A DNA stretch of 64,000 nucleotides from Nemertoderma westbladi (GCA_032718475.1 JAUCBJ010006077.1:1-64000); one strand, 5' to 3'. Shown: positions 1 to 11,732, numbered from the stretch's first letter. Numbers and translations are program-made. Notes: generated from the letters alone by a model not told the origin.

Positions 1-531
1 GCCTAATTTGGTAGGCTTTACTAAAAGGACACCTTTTAGTACGAGTGTGCCGACTAATGGGGTGCAACCGAGCCGAGTGTCCACGATCGCATTAGATAAC
101 ACGCCACTCACGAGAGATTTAATGGAATTGGAATAAGTTGGATTCCAAATGTTAAATTAATTTGGACCGTGGGGTTTCTATGTTTCAAATAACCTGGAGT
201 TATTAAAGAAGTCTTCGACACTAATACATTTCTATAACAAATAGAATAAATGTATTATTATATTATATCATATTATGTATTATTATCAAATGTATTATTA
301 CACGCAGGGCCGGATTTAGTGTGGTGGGTGGCCCGGGCTCTAATGTATGGGTATGGGGTTTGCACTAGAGTTTGAAACCAAGTCGCCTCGGTTGAATCAG
401 AGACTTGTCTCTGATCTCTGGATTCTCCGGACATTTTTTAATGTCTGGATAGGTCTCTGGTTCCCGGGTATTTTAAACAGACACTTTACCTAGAGATTTG
501 TGATATTTTCAAATTAAAAACATATCATAAT
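1..531. other. Gene-free AT-rich left edge with a possible hAT terminus
   Basis: No coding exon is visible. At 305 the sequence begins CAGGGCCGGATTTA and runs into a GC-rich stretch, which resembles the terminal repeat seen on many hAT transposons. I found no matching right end, so this is a remnant at best. Positions 524-531 are the left target-site duplication of the next element. Confidence 0.35.
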
Positions 532-940
532 TAGGGATGTCCCGGAATCGATATTTTGATTCCGGCCGGAACCGGAATTCAACATGCCGGAATATTCCGG
601 CCGGAATTCCGGAACTTTCTATAATTAGTGAAATACACTAAATGACCCATGACACTTTATAAATTTTTTGTGAAACAAATGTTTTTTTTATTTTCTACAG
701 CTAAGTTTGATAATGAGAGGAATCAGAACCTTGGCGGGAATTAAGGTGGGTGGAGTGGAGAATGGCCTGGGCCCTTATGGGGACGGGATGGTACTTCGGC
801 ATTGAACGACAGGGAATTCAATAAAAAAAATTTTTCTAAAATCTATAACTTTTTAGACTCATACCTAAAAACCCACGTTAACCAAAAACCTTTGGTTTCG
901 CTTCATTAGGTCCTTTGGTGCAATATCCTGGTGTCTTTAA

Positions 941-998
941 GGGAAAGGAGCATGTTACTGTGACATGTTATTCGAACCAAAACAATGAACGAGGCCAA
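941..998 (+). repeat. Dispersed module starting GGGAAAGGAGC
   Basis: A motif of the form GGAAAGGAGC, a short gap, TTACNGTGNCA, TTATTC, then ACCAAAACAATNAACGAG recurs at 60490-60559 (plus), in part at 42371-42400 (plus), and in reverse at about 56129-56190 and 55395-55425. Here and at 60.5 kb it lies upstream of the same tRNA-like SINE, so it may belong to a longer composite SINE. Confidence 0.55.
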
Positions 999-1199
999 AT
1001 AGTACTTGTTACAGTTTAATTATTGCTGGGAATAAATAGATTTATGATAAGAAATAGCTTTATTGTAAATATAATTAAAACTAGTATATTATGCAGCACC
1101 TACGACGCACATTGGACGAGATAATACCAATCATAATATTATCTAAAAACGCCATTTTATAAACAAATTTTAAAAAGCAAATTGGAAAAACCACTATTT

Positions 1200-1526
1200 A
1201 AGGACCGTGCTCCACTGGTAAGTCTTATGTAGTCTTAGTCAGAATAAATTATGGAACACATTGGTTTCAATAGGGGCGTCTCCACTGGTAAGTCGTAAGT
1301 TACGACCTATGAGTCGTAAGTGATTATGTCCCTTGTTCCATCTTTTGACATATGAATCATGTGTTATATCCGGCAAGAGGCCGGTGATTGGTTACTTTGG
1401 GTATAAATATGCAGTAAATGTGAGACGCATCTTATATTTTTTATCAAATGACTTAAGACTCGTGTTACCTATTGAGCAAGGAGGCATTCATTTTGACATT
1501 CTGACCAGTGGGGCACGGGCCTATTG
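1200..1526. mobile_element. Possible small inverted-repeat element nested in the hAT element
   Basis: AGGACCGTGCTCCACTGGT at about 1200 is mirrored by ACCAGTGGGGCACGGGCCT ending near 1526, giving an imperfect inverted repeat of about 18 bp. The core TCCACTGGTAAGTC is also repeated directly at 1277. No clear target-site duplication was found. It separates two parts of a SINE-like unit that lie closer together at 60.5 kb, which fits an insertion. Confidence 0.35.
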
Positions 1527-1741
1527 ATGCATTTCATTAGTTAATGTAAATTACGATGGTTTTTGTGAATTGTATAGGAATACTACAGTAGGTGGTGTAA
1601 CATATGGTGGGACCATTTTAGTTTCATTACCAGGTGAATTGTTTTTGGAAATGTGTTACATATACCCATCAAGACTGCATTCACTTTAATAAACTAAACA
1701 GGGTGGCTGTGAATTTTCCCTCGTTAGATAGGTTAGTTAGA

Positions 1742-1912
1742 TTCCACCTTGGTGCATGGTAATAGTGGTTGCATTGATTTCCAATCTATCTGGAGGTCGT
1801 GGGTTCGATCCCTCCATGTGGGCCAATGCAGTTTTATATTTAGCACGAATGGTTTGAAGGGGCTAACCATGGGGCATCTATGCCTTGCATCCTTAAATGT
1901 TAGCTCTAACGG
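1742..1912 (+). mobile_element. tRNA-derived SINE, copy 1
   Basis: The segment contains a pol III B-box (GGTTCGATCCC at about 1802) within a tRNA-like head, followed by a body ending CTTGCATCCTTAA. It aligns over its length with 60632-60790, sharing TTCCACCTTGGT, the B-box, GGCACGAATG-like and GCCTTGCATCCTTAA blocks. Two copies 59 kb apart define a SINE family. The short open frame running through it is not a gene. Confidence 0.7.
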
Positions 1913-2178
1913 TCGAAGAAAACTTCATTTCTATACTTTTTTTACAAGTGTTGTACAGTATTTTAAACTAATTGGTAATAATGTTTAAAAAATATATAAA
2001 TGTTGATAATAATTTAACAAACTAATTGCAACTATCAAACTAGTTAGGAACCTGGTAATTCCGGTAAAATTCCGGCCGGAATTGACCCCATTCCGGCAAT
2101 TCCGGCCGGAACCGGAATCGGGTAAAAACCGCCGGAATTCCGGCCGGAACGGAATTCCGGGACATCCCTAATCATAAT

Positions 2179-2820
2179 TATCTTGTATAACATAAAATTC
2201 AAAATGAAGATTCTTTATCACAAATATGTTTTTACTATATAAATAACTTCTTTAATTTTTAACTATTTTTAATACTCCGTAGCTTAACAGAATAACAACA
2301 CCAAAATAAAAACATTTAATAAACAAAGTAATCAAACAGATTTAACAATAACAAATAAGTAAATAAGTTTTTTCGGTACAAAATACTTACCATTCGCGGT
2401 TAAATTAATTTAATCATCCCGTTAGATATCGTTAAATAAAATGAAATAACGAGTAACAGAATTAGAAAGTGTTATGTATTCCTTTCCTTTATAGCCTATT
2501 TGACCAATAACATAATTCCTGTATAATACCAAGGTAAGGCATGGATGCATATTGTCAACATTATGTAAATTACTCCCTTAATGAGTTTCTATTCTCAATT
2601 TCTCAATTAGATTTTCGATTGTTAACCAAAAATTAAGATAATGAAGCACTCTGTTGAAAGTGGTGCATGAAAAATGTGAGGGCATACTGAATTCGCCAAT
2701 TAAAGTAGGGATGGTAAAATATCACTCCTTTCACATTTCATAGAGCAAACAGATACGGGAACATCACACAAGCATTAAAGCATCAGGTAAGCATTAAAGA
2801 TTCGTATATAAATTGGTAAA
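2179..2820. other. Intergenic AT-rich DNA
   Basis: No exon, RNA gene or obvious repeat is seen. This lies just downstream of the mannosidase stop codon and would hold its 3' untranslated region. No clear AATAAA signal was found close to the stop. Confidence 0.5.
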
Positions 2821-5024
2821 CTAAGAAGTTATAATCGGTAGAATATGTCCTTCCGTGTTAAAAACCCATTTATTTAATGGAATAACAGAGTCATTGCTGA
2901 AGATAAGGTACAGGTACTTAAGTGTTTCTGCGAGGAAGAATGACTGCTGTACATCATCGTAGACAACATTGGCGACGTTGACATCTTCAATTCCAGAGAA
3001 ACCGCCCTCGACACGGCAATAACGTTCTATTGCCAATGCAACGTCCCAAGCCCATTCGCGGTATTTGGGCTGGTGAGTCAACCTCCACATATAGAAGTAG
3101 GACTCTACCACTTCTGGCCGCAGTATATACTCTGGTTTCCCTATAAGAATCGTCCTGGCTTCACCGCCTCCGGTGAACCGGAAGGTTTCCGGTCCGAGTC
3201 CGGTCGAGGTTAGTGCGTACGATTTCCGACATGTGGCAGTGAGATTAGCTCCCAGTCGCAGGTAGCGCTCCGCATTGTCGGACCATCTGGCGCTAAGAGC
3301 TACCGTCCCCCCAATGAAACACGCAAGGTGCTCCACCTGGGTGATGTTGGATAGTTTGAAGTCACTTCTACATTAAAATGTACAATAAATTTGGGCGAAA
3401 ACAGCCACAACAAACTGTGAAATTAAAAAGAGCATCAAAAAATCCGTTTAAGAAGTTAGGTCATATAGGTGGGTAATTTTCATGTTTGAATTGAGCAGGT
3501 TCCAGTTTGCAACTTTTTTCAGAGTTCATTTATTTGTGCTTGTTGTTTTTTCAAAGGTTACTATACATTAATGTAAAATATAACAGACTACCACAAAATT
3601 AGTAAAAACAATAATCACTAATCAATCAGTCAATAACAACAACAAACGGAAAGCATTTTAAATAAGCAGCAATTAACAGCTACTTTAATCACAGTCCCTT
3701 TTAGGTCCTAATGTTATTAATTAATGTAATTTAGAATAAAAATAACATTAAACGTGGAATTCGCTCGTTTTCCCATAAACCGATGGAAAAAGTTAGATTA
3801 TTTTTTATCACCTTAAATTTGTTTTTTTCAGTTTTGAAATTTATTATTCCTTAAAAATTATTATTGCTCTTTTCGCTCCCTTTTCGGCTTATTTAAATCA
3901 CCACAGTTGAAATAAGATAAGTTTCGAGATATGTGCATAATAATGAAATCAAACTATCCCTTATGGCCGATTCGATCACTATATATTTTTGCGAAGTAAG
4001 TCATTCCGCCTCGATCTTGCAACATCGCATTTTCCATGGCTTTCAGTGCATCAAAGTACATGTTCTTAGCTTGTAAGTCCCGATAACCACTTTGCAACCA
4101 TGACTTTATGAGATATTCGTAGAATGAGTCACAGTGAGACCCAATACTGACTTCCTGGGACGCAAAGTCTCCGCTATAAGGACTCAAATAAGTCTTGTAT
4201 AGGCCACTCGGTTTACGTAACTCCTCTAAGTGATCGCGTATCTTTTGAACCTTCTTGGAGTATATCGGATTGCCCGTTATCTCCGAGAGATAGACAAACT
4301 CAAGATGCAATGATCCTACCGCTGCTAGACTAACGCTATAGTCACTATCGGGCCACAACGAGATCAGATAGTTTATCATTGAACCAAATCGAGTATCTAT
4401 ACGACTTCTTGGCAAACCAGTGCTGGTATAGAAGGCGGGGAGAAGATTATCAGCAACTTCTACAGCTTTACTCATAAACACGGAGTCACCAGTTAGAGCG
4501 TAAGCACCTAGAAGGCCTCCAACAAAGCGAATGTTCGTTTCAAACACGGAAACAGATCCATAGGTTTTGAAGCTGAACATTGTGGCGACCCATTCTCTCG
4601 CCTGGTTAAACTCATCTGTCAGCCCCATTATGTACAAGGTGTCCAGACTATCGATTATAGTGCCTCCCAACCTGGCGGCACCAAACACACCTACTACGTG
4701 GGGTTGCTTTGACACAGGTTGGACCTCATTAGCCCCCCAAGCATATTTCTTATAGCCTTCCCAAGCGTGGACCATCATCTCTTTAATCTTGTCTCGTCGC
4801 TCTATTTGGGCGTCAGCAATTACTTCCTCGCCATCTGGATTCCCAACCATAGGCTGCCGCTGAGGCTGGGTATTCCTCCTTTCCCCGTTGACATGAAGTG
4901 GATTTAATTGTTCGGATTTGTAACATAAAATAAACAAACCCAAAACTCCCATAATGCTGTACGCAAAGAACCTAAATTTCCGACGAATTCTAATTGCGGG
5001 TCGAGGAATCAACATTTTCAGCAA
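2821..5024 (-). CDS. Golgi-type class I alpha-1,2-mannosidase (GH47, MAN1A-like), two exons
   Basis: The enzyme trims alpha-1,2-linked mannose from Man9-5GlcNAc2 N-glycans in the Golgi. Exon 1 (5024-3960, 355 codons) starts with a short basic cytosolic tail, a signal anchor at about residues 18-35 and a stem. The GH47 domain follows, with DSLDTLYIM (125-133), FETNIRFVGGLL (161-172) and DSFYEYL (299-305). Exon 2 (3336-2821) supplies HLACF, LRPEVVESYFYMWR, DDVQQSFFLAETLKYLYLIF and FNTEGHILPI, then stop. The total is about 526 residues, shorter than mammalian MAN1A1/2 (about 640-650), mainly in the stem. The conserved acidic motifs and both disulfide cysteines are present. Two oddities: family GGLGDS reads GSHCDS here, and the exon 1 end (…HK, AAG) is followed by GGATAG rather than a GT donor, while exon 2 has a good CCCAG acceptor and the phase fits. 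It is either a functional gene with an unusual donor or sequence error, or a recently damaged gene. Confidence 0.85.
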
Positions 5025-5112
5025 TACAATAATAGCAAGGTTAATAAGGAGTTCAGAGAAACGTTAGGTATATTTGTCGCGGTTAGGAGAAATCTAATCG
5101 AATTAAAATACC

Positions 5113-5811
5113 TCGTGGGTTGAGAGTGAAAACCGTCTATATCCAAATCCTAAAAAAATTTAGTGAATTTTATGAATGGATAGCTGAATGCTTCACGTAG
5201 GCCTATCTACTGGACAGATAAAAATAGTACATTGGGTTTTTAGAAGGTATTATATTTGCCACCAATAAAATGCAAAAATCTTCGAACATAGCACTGAATT
5301 TAAAAACCGTCTATATCCAAACACGAAACCCAGTAATGGATATAGACGGTTTTTAAAATTGGAATCCATTAGGCTGCCAGGTACCGGTATACTAAACGAA
5401 AATAAACTTTCAGTTTCCAATTTTAGACTCAACTGCAACTACAATCGGTACCGGTACCAGATGTGCCCCTCATTAGATTAATCATGAGTCAGCCTAAATA
5501 ATGTCCACATGGAATAACAGATAAACTTAAAAAGTATTCAGTTTACTAGTGGTATCTAAATAATGTAAGAATGAATACTGTACTGGTGGAGGAAAATCTG
5601 CCGTAGGCCTATTTATGTCTTTCAGTTCCTGACAGACTGGCAGACTGCATGCTTTGCAGACAACTGAATGGATATAGACGGTTTAAAAATTATTTTTTAA
5701 ATCGTCTATATCCATCTGGATATAGACGATTTTGGAATTGGAAGAGCCTTCACTTAATAGGCATATATCTCAGAATGGCTGATATAGACGGTTTTTACTC
5801 TCAGCCCACGC
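5113..5811. mobile_element. MITE with 30-bp inverted termini upstream of the mannosidase gene
   Basis: The left end (5113-5142) begins CGTGGGTTGAGAGTGAAAAC and the right end (5781-5811) is its near-perfect reverse complement, ending ACTCTCAGCCCACG. The internal motif ACCGTCTATATCCA recurs in both orientations near 5134, 5310, 5336, 5668, 5700 and 5718, including a hairpin at about 5697-5735. There is no transposase. Flanks ACCT|element|CCTT allow a 3-bp CCT duplication, which is only suggestive. The left end lies about 90 bp upstream of the mannosidase start codon, inside its likely promoter or 5' UTR. Confidence 0.7.
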
Positions 5812-6203
5812 CTTATGTATGATTTTTCTGTGACGGTAATGTCCGTACAACCTATTTAATTTAACCTGCCATTTTATTTCGACGCACACGTCGTTTATAT
5901 AAACCAGAAATACTTTATTAAGACTTCAACTATTATATATTTTGAGTCTTTCTTGTTTCTTATTTGATATCAATTTGAATTCTTAACTTAATTTTAGTTA
6001 GAACTAAATAAAGGCGATTTTTTTTATAGTGAGCTTACCGTCTTAAGTAAATCTACTAGTCTATAGTATTTTTTATTTTTATTCGTCATGACAAATAACG
6101 AAAAATATTATTTTAGGTGCAATAAAATTAATGCAATTTTCTGTATTCTGTACAATGGGATTTCCACCCGAAATATGTTGGAATTAAAGTTGGCATTAAT
6201 AGC
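5812..6203. other. AT-rich spacer
   Basis: I see no exon, repeat or RNA gene. Confidence 0.4.
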
Positions 6204-6366
6204 GGGGTGCTGGCGTCTAATACCCCCAACCCTCTGCGTCGATATCGTATTTCTAGGGCCGCAACGTTTCTTCAGCCAAATTGTTTGCATTCAATACGAA
6301 TATTGTAATTTCATTATAGCAAATCAACTCACGGGTCGTAGTTTAGTGGGATTGTTAACGCAATAG
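6204..6366 (+). repeat. Short interspersed repeat, copy 1 (left of LINE)
   Basis: The block runs from GGGTGCTGGCGTCTAATA to GATTGTTAACGCAATAGT and recurs in the same orientation at 11556-11732. Identity is high outside a C-run that is short here and 23 C long in the second copy. It has no inverted ends and no coding sequence. The two copies bracket the 7.0-11.4 kb LINE. Confidence 0.75.
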
Positions 6367-7040
6367 TGAGTATAATATGAATATTACATAAAAAAATAAT
6401 TTAATTAACGCATTTGAAAAATTTTTTTGTGAATTACTAATATTAATATTGACAGTAATGACAAGTTGTAGTGTGAAACGTTTTAGTGTGGAAAAGGACA
6501 ATAAATCATAAATTAAATTCCCGTTAGAAATAATGGTATATAACCATAGCACTTTATATTATAGCATACTTATACAATTTCATTTATTTCAACGCAACAC
6601 TAATACAATATAAGTATTATGGTTGGAGATACAGTATACGTCACCAATATTGATTTCACCATTAATAACGACTATGCACACGCACAGTATGAATCATGAC
6701 ATGTTCCATAGATCTAGTAAACCACACAAACCACTGGTTTACGGGGCGGCGACAACGTACTGCAATGGTGTTTATGTTCTACAACATGGATTAACAAGCC
6801 ACATACTGTATAACAATATATTATACCTACAGATATTAATAAACAGCACTGGAGAATAACTAGAGTGATGGATAATTTGTAATAACAATAACTGAGAAGC
6901 CAATTGCGGGGGTTATTACACAGTTCCATTTTTGATTAGTGTTTATTATTATACAGTACTATGCTATGTTTACATATTTGTTCATGTTCACATGTTTTGT
7001 TATCGTTTGTACATCGTATCATATTTACCTCGTTTTTATC
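6367..7040. other. AT-rich DNA, probably including the LINE 3' UTR
   Basis: No gene is seen. The LINE at 7041-11391 reads toward this segment, so its 3' untranslated end should lie here, but I cannot place it: no microsatellite tail or target-site duplication is recognisable. Confidence 0.4.
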
Positions 7041-10000
7041 TTAATTATTATTACCTATGATAAATTTTGACCGAGATTTGAACGCATAGAATAAGAATAG
7101 TGCTAATTTCCTTGTGATTGCCTGAGAGTTATTTGATAGCAGAAGCTTGAATTTGTGGGGATTGGGTCGTTGATGGTACCAATTGTCGATGTACTTGGTA
7201 CGGAGTTCCGAATATTTTGGACAAACGAGTGCAAAGTGCAGTTCGTCTTCTATTTGGTTCAGGTTACATAGTTCGCAAATTCTTTCAGTTCGCGGAACCC
7301 TACGCCACCGCCCGGCCTCAATTTGCAAGTCGTGTGATGAACAACGGAATTTAGCTAGAATGTGTCGGAGTCGCGGTGAGTCCTTTAGGCTGTCCAGATA
7401 CGGTTCGGTTTCAAAGCTCCTTTTGCTATATAACTGTCCTTTAGGGGATCCGGCCAGAGCTCACCACCATCCTTGCACAAATTGGTCTTTGATAATTTTT
7501 TTTACTTTGAACAAAAACTGGCGTTCTGAATTTATCGCTTGGTCTTGCCACACCCAGGATAAACCCAGACTGTTTATGAGGTCCCTTGTAAATGACACCC
7601 AGTTAACCACTGAGTTGTCGTTCAGTACATCCTGATAAAGAAGATTGTACGTTTGTTTTAGTAACCGGTTATCTGGCAACTTTATTATGCGCGTCCAAAA
7701 TTTTACAATGTAAAATTTTCGACGCAAGGCTAAAGGTACCGCGCCACTTTCCCCGTATACCATAAAATTTGGTGTACTGCGCTTTATTCCTAAAACCCTT
7801 TTAATGAATCCCAAATGGACACGTTCGGCAGCCGGTGCCATGTGAAAGCCCCACACCTCTGATCCGTACATAAGTATAGGTAATATTAAACATTCGAATA
7901 GTCTGTATCGCAATTCGAATGTAACATTTGTGAATCTTTGTCTTTGCCAAATTTACCTCGAGAGACCAGTAATCCGCAAACGAACCCAATGTGTCCAAAG
8001 ATGTCTGCAGTTTTGTTGCGCTATTTGCCATGAGAATGACGTCATCAGCGTATAATAGGAGGAACAATTGTAGATGACCTACATGTAGACCCTCAAACCC
8101 AACAACTACCAATTCCGCCTCCAAGTCGTTCAAGAATAGAGAGAAGAGAAGGGGGGATAAAGCATCCCTTTGCATTACCCCTACAAGTACATCGAACTGA
8201 TCGGAATAATTACTGTTCCACCTAACCCGAGCATTAGCTGCGCTGTAAATGCTCTTTACGATTCCGAAGATTTTTCCTCCAAAGCCTAAACTACCAAGTT
8301 TTATCCAAGGAGCCTTGTGGTTAACGCTATCGAACGCACGACGGAAGTCAACGAAAGCGCAGTATAATTTATTCCCAGATTGTTTTGTGAAGTTGGAAAT
8401 AAGACCATGGAGAATAAGAATGTGATCAGTCGCTCCGTAACCTGTTCTGAACCCACCTTGGGCTTCCGATCTAGCACCTGTGCAATCGGCCCACCATGTC
8501 AGTCTTGCGTTTATAATTCCTGTGAAAAGTTTACCAACACAACTCAGAAGCGAAATTCCTCGGTAATTACTCGAATCTAGCCTGTCTCCCTTGTTCTTAT
8601 ATATCGGGATAATTAGTGCGGTCGCCCATGCCTCCGGAAAATATTCTACATAAAGCACTGCATTGAATAATACAGTCAAGGTGGGGGTTAACTGCTCTTC
8701 ACCTTCCATTAAGAATTCATTAATTAGTAAATCTATACCTGCTGCCTTACCCCGCTTTAGTCTATGGATAGCTAATTTGACTTCCTCTTCAGTGAATGGT
8801 TGGGATATATATGATTCTAGGATGGATTTACTTTCTTGTACATTGATATTAACTCTAGGTGGTATTCCCATATCTTCAAAGTTGTTTGTGTTGCTGCTAC
8901 TTAAGTCACTGTAATATTTATAAAACTCTTCAACACTGGGGGATACCGTATTAGCGCTACCTTTACCACTGGCGTTTGCTAGTAGTTTCCAGAATTTTTT
9001 TGTTTCGTAAACCCTAGATTTTTCAAGTAGCTGTGATTGGTCCTTTTTGTAACTAATGCGTGCTTGCCTCAATGACTTCCGATACGTGTTGCGTGCAGAG
9101 GTCATTGCCCTATGAGATTCCTCGTTCCTAGTGCGCTTCCAGTTTGTCACGGCTGTTTGAAATAGACATCTGTTATTTCGACAATCGTCATTGTACCACG
9201 GGTGAGATACTCTAGATGAATCATTTGTAGCGCTCAGTTTGTTAGCGGACGCAAAATATTTGTCAGCCACCCCTGATAAACTATCACATAATTTTTCTGC
9301 CGCACAGTCGATATCGTTTTTCTCTATTTTGCCGCAAGTAACTAAATCAAAAATGGATACCATCTGGAAATCAGATCGCTCCAGGCACCTGAAGACTAAG
9401 TTCTTTCGAGCCACAGTGGAAAGTGTATTTTTATATGGGGGTGAGACCTGGACACTGACTAAATCACTTGAACAACGAATTGATGGTTGCTACACAAGAC
9501 TACTAAGGGCAGCCCTAAACATCAGCTGGAGACAACACATGACAAACGCCGAGCTTTATGGTACAATACCACCTGTATCAACCACCCTCCGTGAACGCAG
9601 ATTAAGATTCAGTGGGCACTGCTGGCGAAGTAAAGACGAGGTCATACCAGATCTACTTTTCTGGCAACCAACTCATGGAAAGCGTAGTCGTGGACGACCG
9701 GCCATAACATATATAGATCAAATATATAGATCATATATAGATATTGAAAGGGATACTGAACTTAGGAGAAACGAAATAGCGACAACTATGGAGAATCGAG
9801 AAGCCTGGAAGGATCTCATTTCCACTGTCCGAGTTCGCTCGACCTAGTAGTAGTAGTAACTAAATCAATCACATCGTCTAACTTAGCCTGGAATTCAGGT
9901 GAAGCTAAGTCTTGTTTAAATTTGGACGAATATTATTCTTTCCAGAACCTTGAGTATCAGACTGGTTAGTTCTGGGTGAAGTTTGTAGCTGCGATATAGT

Positions 10001-11391
10001 GTTACCTGTCATAGTCATTTTCAAAACACTGTGTTTGGTAAACTCATTTGGGTCGTTTACTGTAAAAGAGCTGCATCGCTTGATAATGTCCAAATCCAAT
10101 GGTGGATTTGCCGATCCCTTTTCCAGTTGAATAATATGTAAATTTTCCAAACCCTTTATCCTCACCTGCCCTTCCATTAAATATACGCAAGCCGGTTGCC
10201 TTACATAGTTCTAGTAACCTTTTACCATGGGGATTTATAACAGTATCCATATTGGATCTTGGTACACTACATTCCCCCCACATATCCGGTTGAATGTCGT
10301 CGTCAAAAGAGTAATCCGGGGGAAGTAGGTCGTCCAACATAGACCCGCTTACGTCATTTTCAATATAATCTGGTTCTGATGATGTTCTAGAATTTAAGTC
10401 ACCAAAAATGATTACATCATTAGAACGTTGGTATGCACCCACACCCTCTTCGATCAGATCAAAAATTACAATCGAATCGTTAGAGTACTGAGTGCTTCCT
10501 TGTGGTGGTATGTAGGCCGCGCACAAAATAATATCTTTGTCTAGGTCTAATTTTGCTTTATCAAGTTTAACCCATATCATGTCGTCATTTCCGAATTCTT
10601 GCAACAGAGAGACGGCGCCGTCGTAAATATCTTTGTAAAATAAAGTAACGCCCCCACTAAATCTATTTGCCCTAGGATGTTTCCTTTTTCTAGTGGTTGA
10701 AAGGGTGGAGTACCCGTATAGATTAATATCTAACTTACTTAAAGGGCTCAGCCATGTCTCGGTTGTGATAACAAATTCACATTGTTTGATTATGTTGCAA
10801 AAATTTGGATCAGTAAGTTTCAGAGTTAACCCTTCAACATTTAACAACCAAACACTATATTACTAAAACAGCTTACAGTAGGTTTGTAGTTGGGTTTGTC
10901 ATCATTCCGGTTTCGTTTACCTAACATGCAGTCTGGTCTGGTGGGTTGGGAGGGTATGGCGGTTGTCTAACCGAATTCCCTTGTTGAGTCATGGGGGTCT
11001 GTTCATAGTCCGTTGAGACAGGCTGGTGCTCGCCTGTTCCGTGTCTGGGTGTGTCTATTATTCCACGACGGCCCGATGGACCTATAGAATGAGACCTAGT
11101 ATTGTACTGAGACCTAGATGTTTGTAAACCTTTACCCTTGGGGTTTCCAATTTTCTCTACAACATTTTCTAGACTTGTTGTTCGTTGTTGTTTAGTTTTG
11201 GGTCTACCTCTTGGGTGACCGTTTGATTGTTTGGGGGCGGGTGGATTCGCAAGGGGGGTTGGCGGCATTACTGCCGGGATAGTCTCAGGCAACTTATAAA
11301 TATTAGCAATATTTTCATTTGCATTATTACTCTGACTCGCGGCGGGCAAATATGCCTGGTTAGATAGGACGTTAGAGCGAACGCTATTCAC
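7041..11391 (-). mobile_element. Decayed APE-type LINE retrotransposon, nearly full length
   Basis: Read on the minus strand the parts are in LINE order. First comes a proline-rich ORF1-like piece (11391-10921), then an AP endonuclease (10847-10044, continuing to about 9905) with TETWLSP, AAYIPP, FGDLNSR and GKRLLELC motifs. A reverse transcriptase follows (9350-7925) with AGIDLLINEF, NYRGISLL, FVDFRRAFDSVNH, GVMQRDALSPLLF and YADDVILM. A thumb (7913-7461) and a C-terminal zinc-like motif C-x2-C…H-x4-C (7328-7041) complete it. It is dead: frames change between endonuclease and RT and again after the palm, a stretch of the thumb entry is missing near 7925, the usual Gly in GxxQGD is Arg, and another LINE interrupts it at 9351-9854. 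The C-terminal motif is typical of CR1/L2/Jockey-group LINEs; exact clade unassigned. Confidence 0.85.
9351..9854 (+). mobile_element. 5'-truncated LINE nested in the older LINE
   Basis: This plus-strand insert encodes only the C-terminal end of a LINE polyprotein: FFRATVESVFLYGGETW, RRLRFSGHCWRS, LLFWQPTHGKRSRGRP and MENREAWKDL, ending at 9847 with CCTAG followed by a (TAG)n tail. It is bounded by a perfect 14-bp target-site duplication, AGTAACTAAATCAA, at 9337-9350 and 9855-9868. Removing the insert restores the host LINE. The same C-terminal layout occurs in the 57.0-59.7 kb LINE, but the sequences are clearly different subfamilies. The longer open frame starting at 9239 is a chance fusion of host DNA and insert. 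Confidence 0.9.
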
Positions 11392-11555
11392 GTTTGTAAC
11401 GGTTGCTAAGGGTTGTTGGTTACTGGGAATTCTGGAATCACCTGTGTTAGCAACCCCCGCTTGAGTGGCAGATAAAATACTACTTGTATTATGATGACGG
11501 TCTACAGTAGAATGATTAAAATTAAAATTATGTTGCGCCGCCCCTTGAATGGCAG

Positions 11556-11732
11556 GGTGCTGGCGTCTAATACCCCCCCCCCCCCCCCCCCCCCCACCCT
11601 CTGCGTCGATATCGTATTTCTAGGGCCGCAACGTTTCTTCTGCCAAATTCTCTGCGTTCAATACGAATATTGTAATTTCATTATAGCAAATCAACTCACG
11701 GAGTCGTAGTTTAGTGGGATTGTTAACGCAAT
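11556..11732 (+). repeat. Short interspersed repeat, copy 2, with a 23-C run
   Basis: This is the second copy of the 6204-6366 repeat, same orientation. The pyrimidine-rich segment has expanded to 23 consecutive C (11573-11595). The rest, through TCGATATCGTATTTCTAGGG and TTGTTAACGCAATAGT, matches closely. Confidence 0.75.

Larger units (their letters stand above)
532..2170. mobile_element. Non-autonomous hAT-like DNA transposon, 1.64 kb
   Basis: The element opens with TAGGGATGTCCCGGAAT and closes with the reverse complement ATTCCGGGACATCCCTA. Both subterminal regions are packed with the palindromic motif TTCCGGCCGGAA (about 541-617 and 2055-2160). It is flanked by a perfect 8-bp target-site duplication, ATCATAAT, at 524-531 and 2171-2178; 8 bp is the size made by hAT transposases. 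No transposase reading frame is present, so it must have moved with an enzyme supplied in trans. Its interior carries a tRNA-derived SINE head (1742-1912), a dispersed module at 941-998 and a possible smaller nested element (1200-1526). The intact duplication and ends suggest a fairly recent insertion. Confidence 0.85.

Noticed and set aside
9239-9847. 202-codon open frame as one gene
   Set aside because: It crosses the target-site duplication at 9337-9350 and fuses host LINE antisense sequence with the nested LINE.
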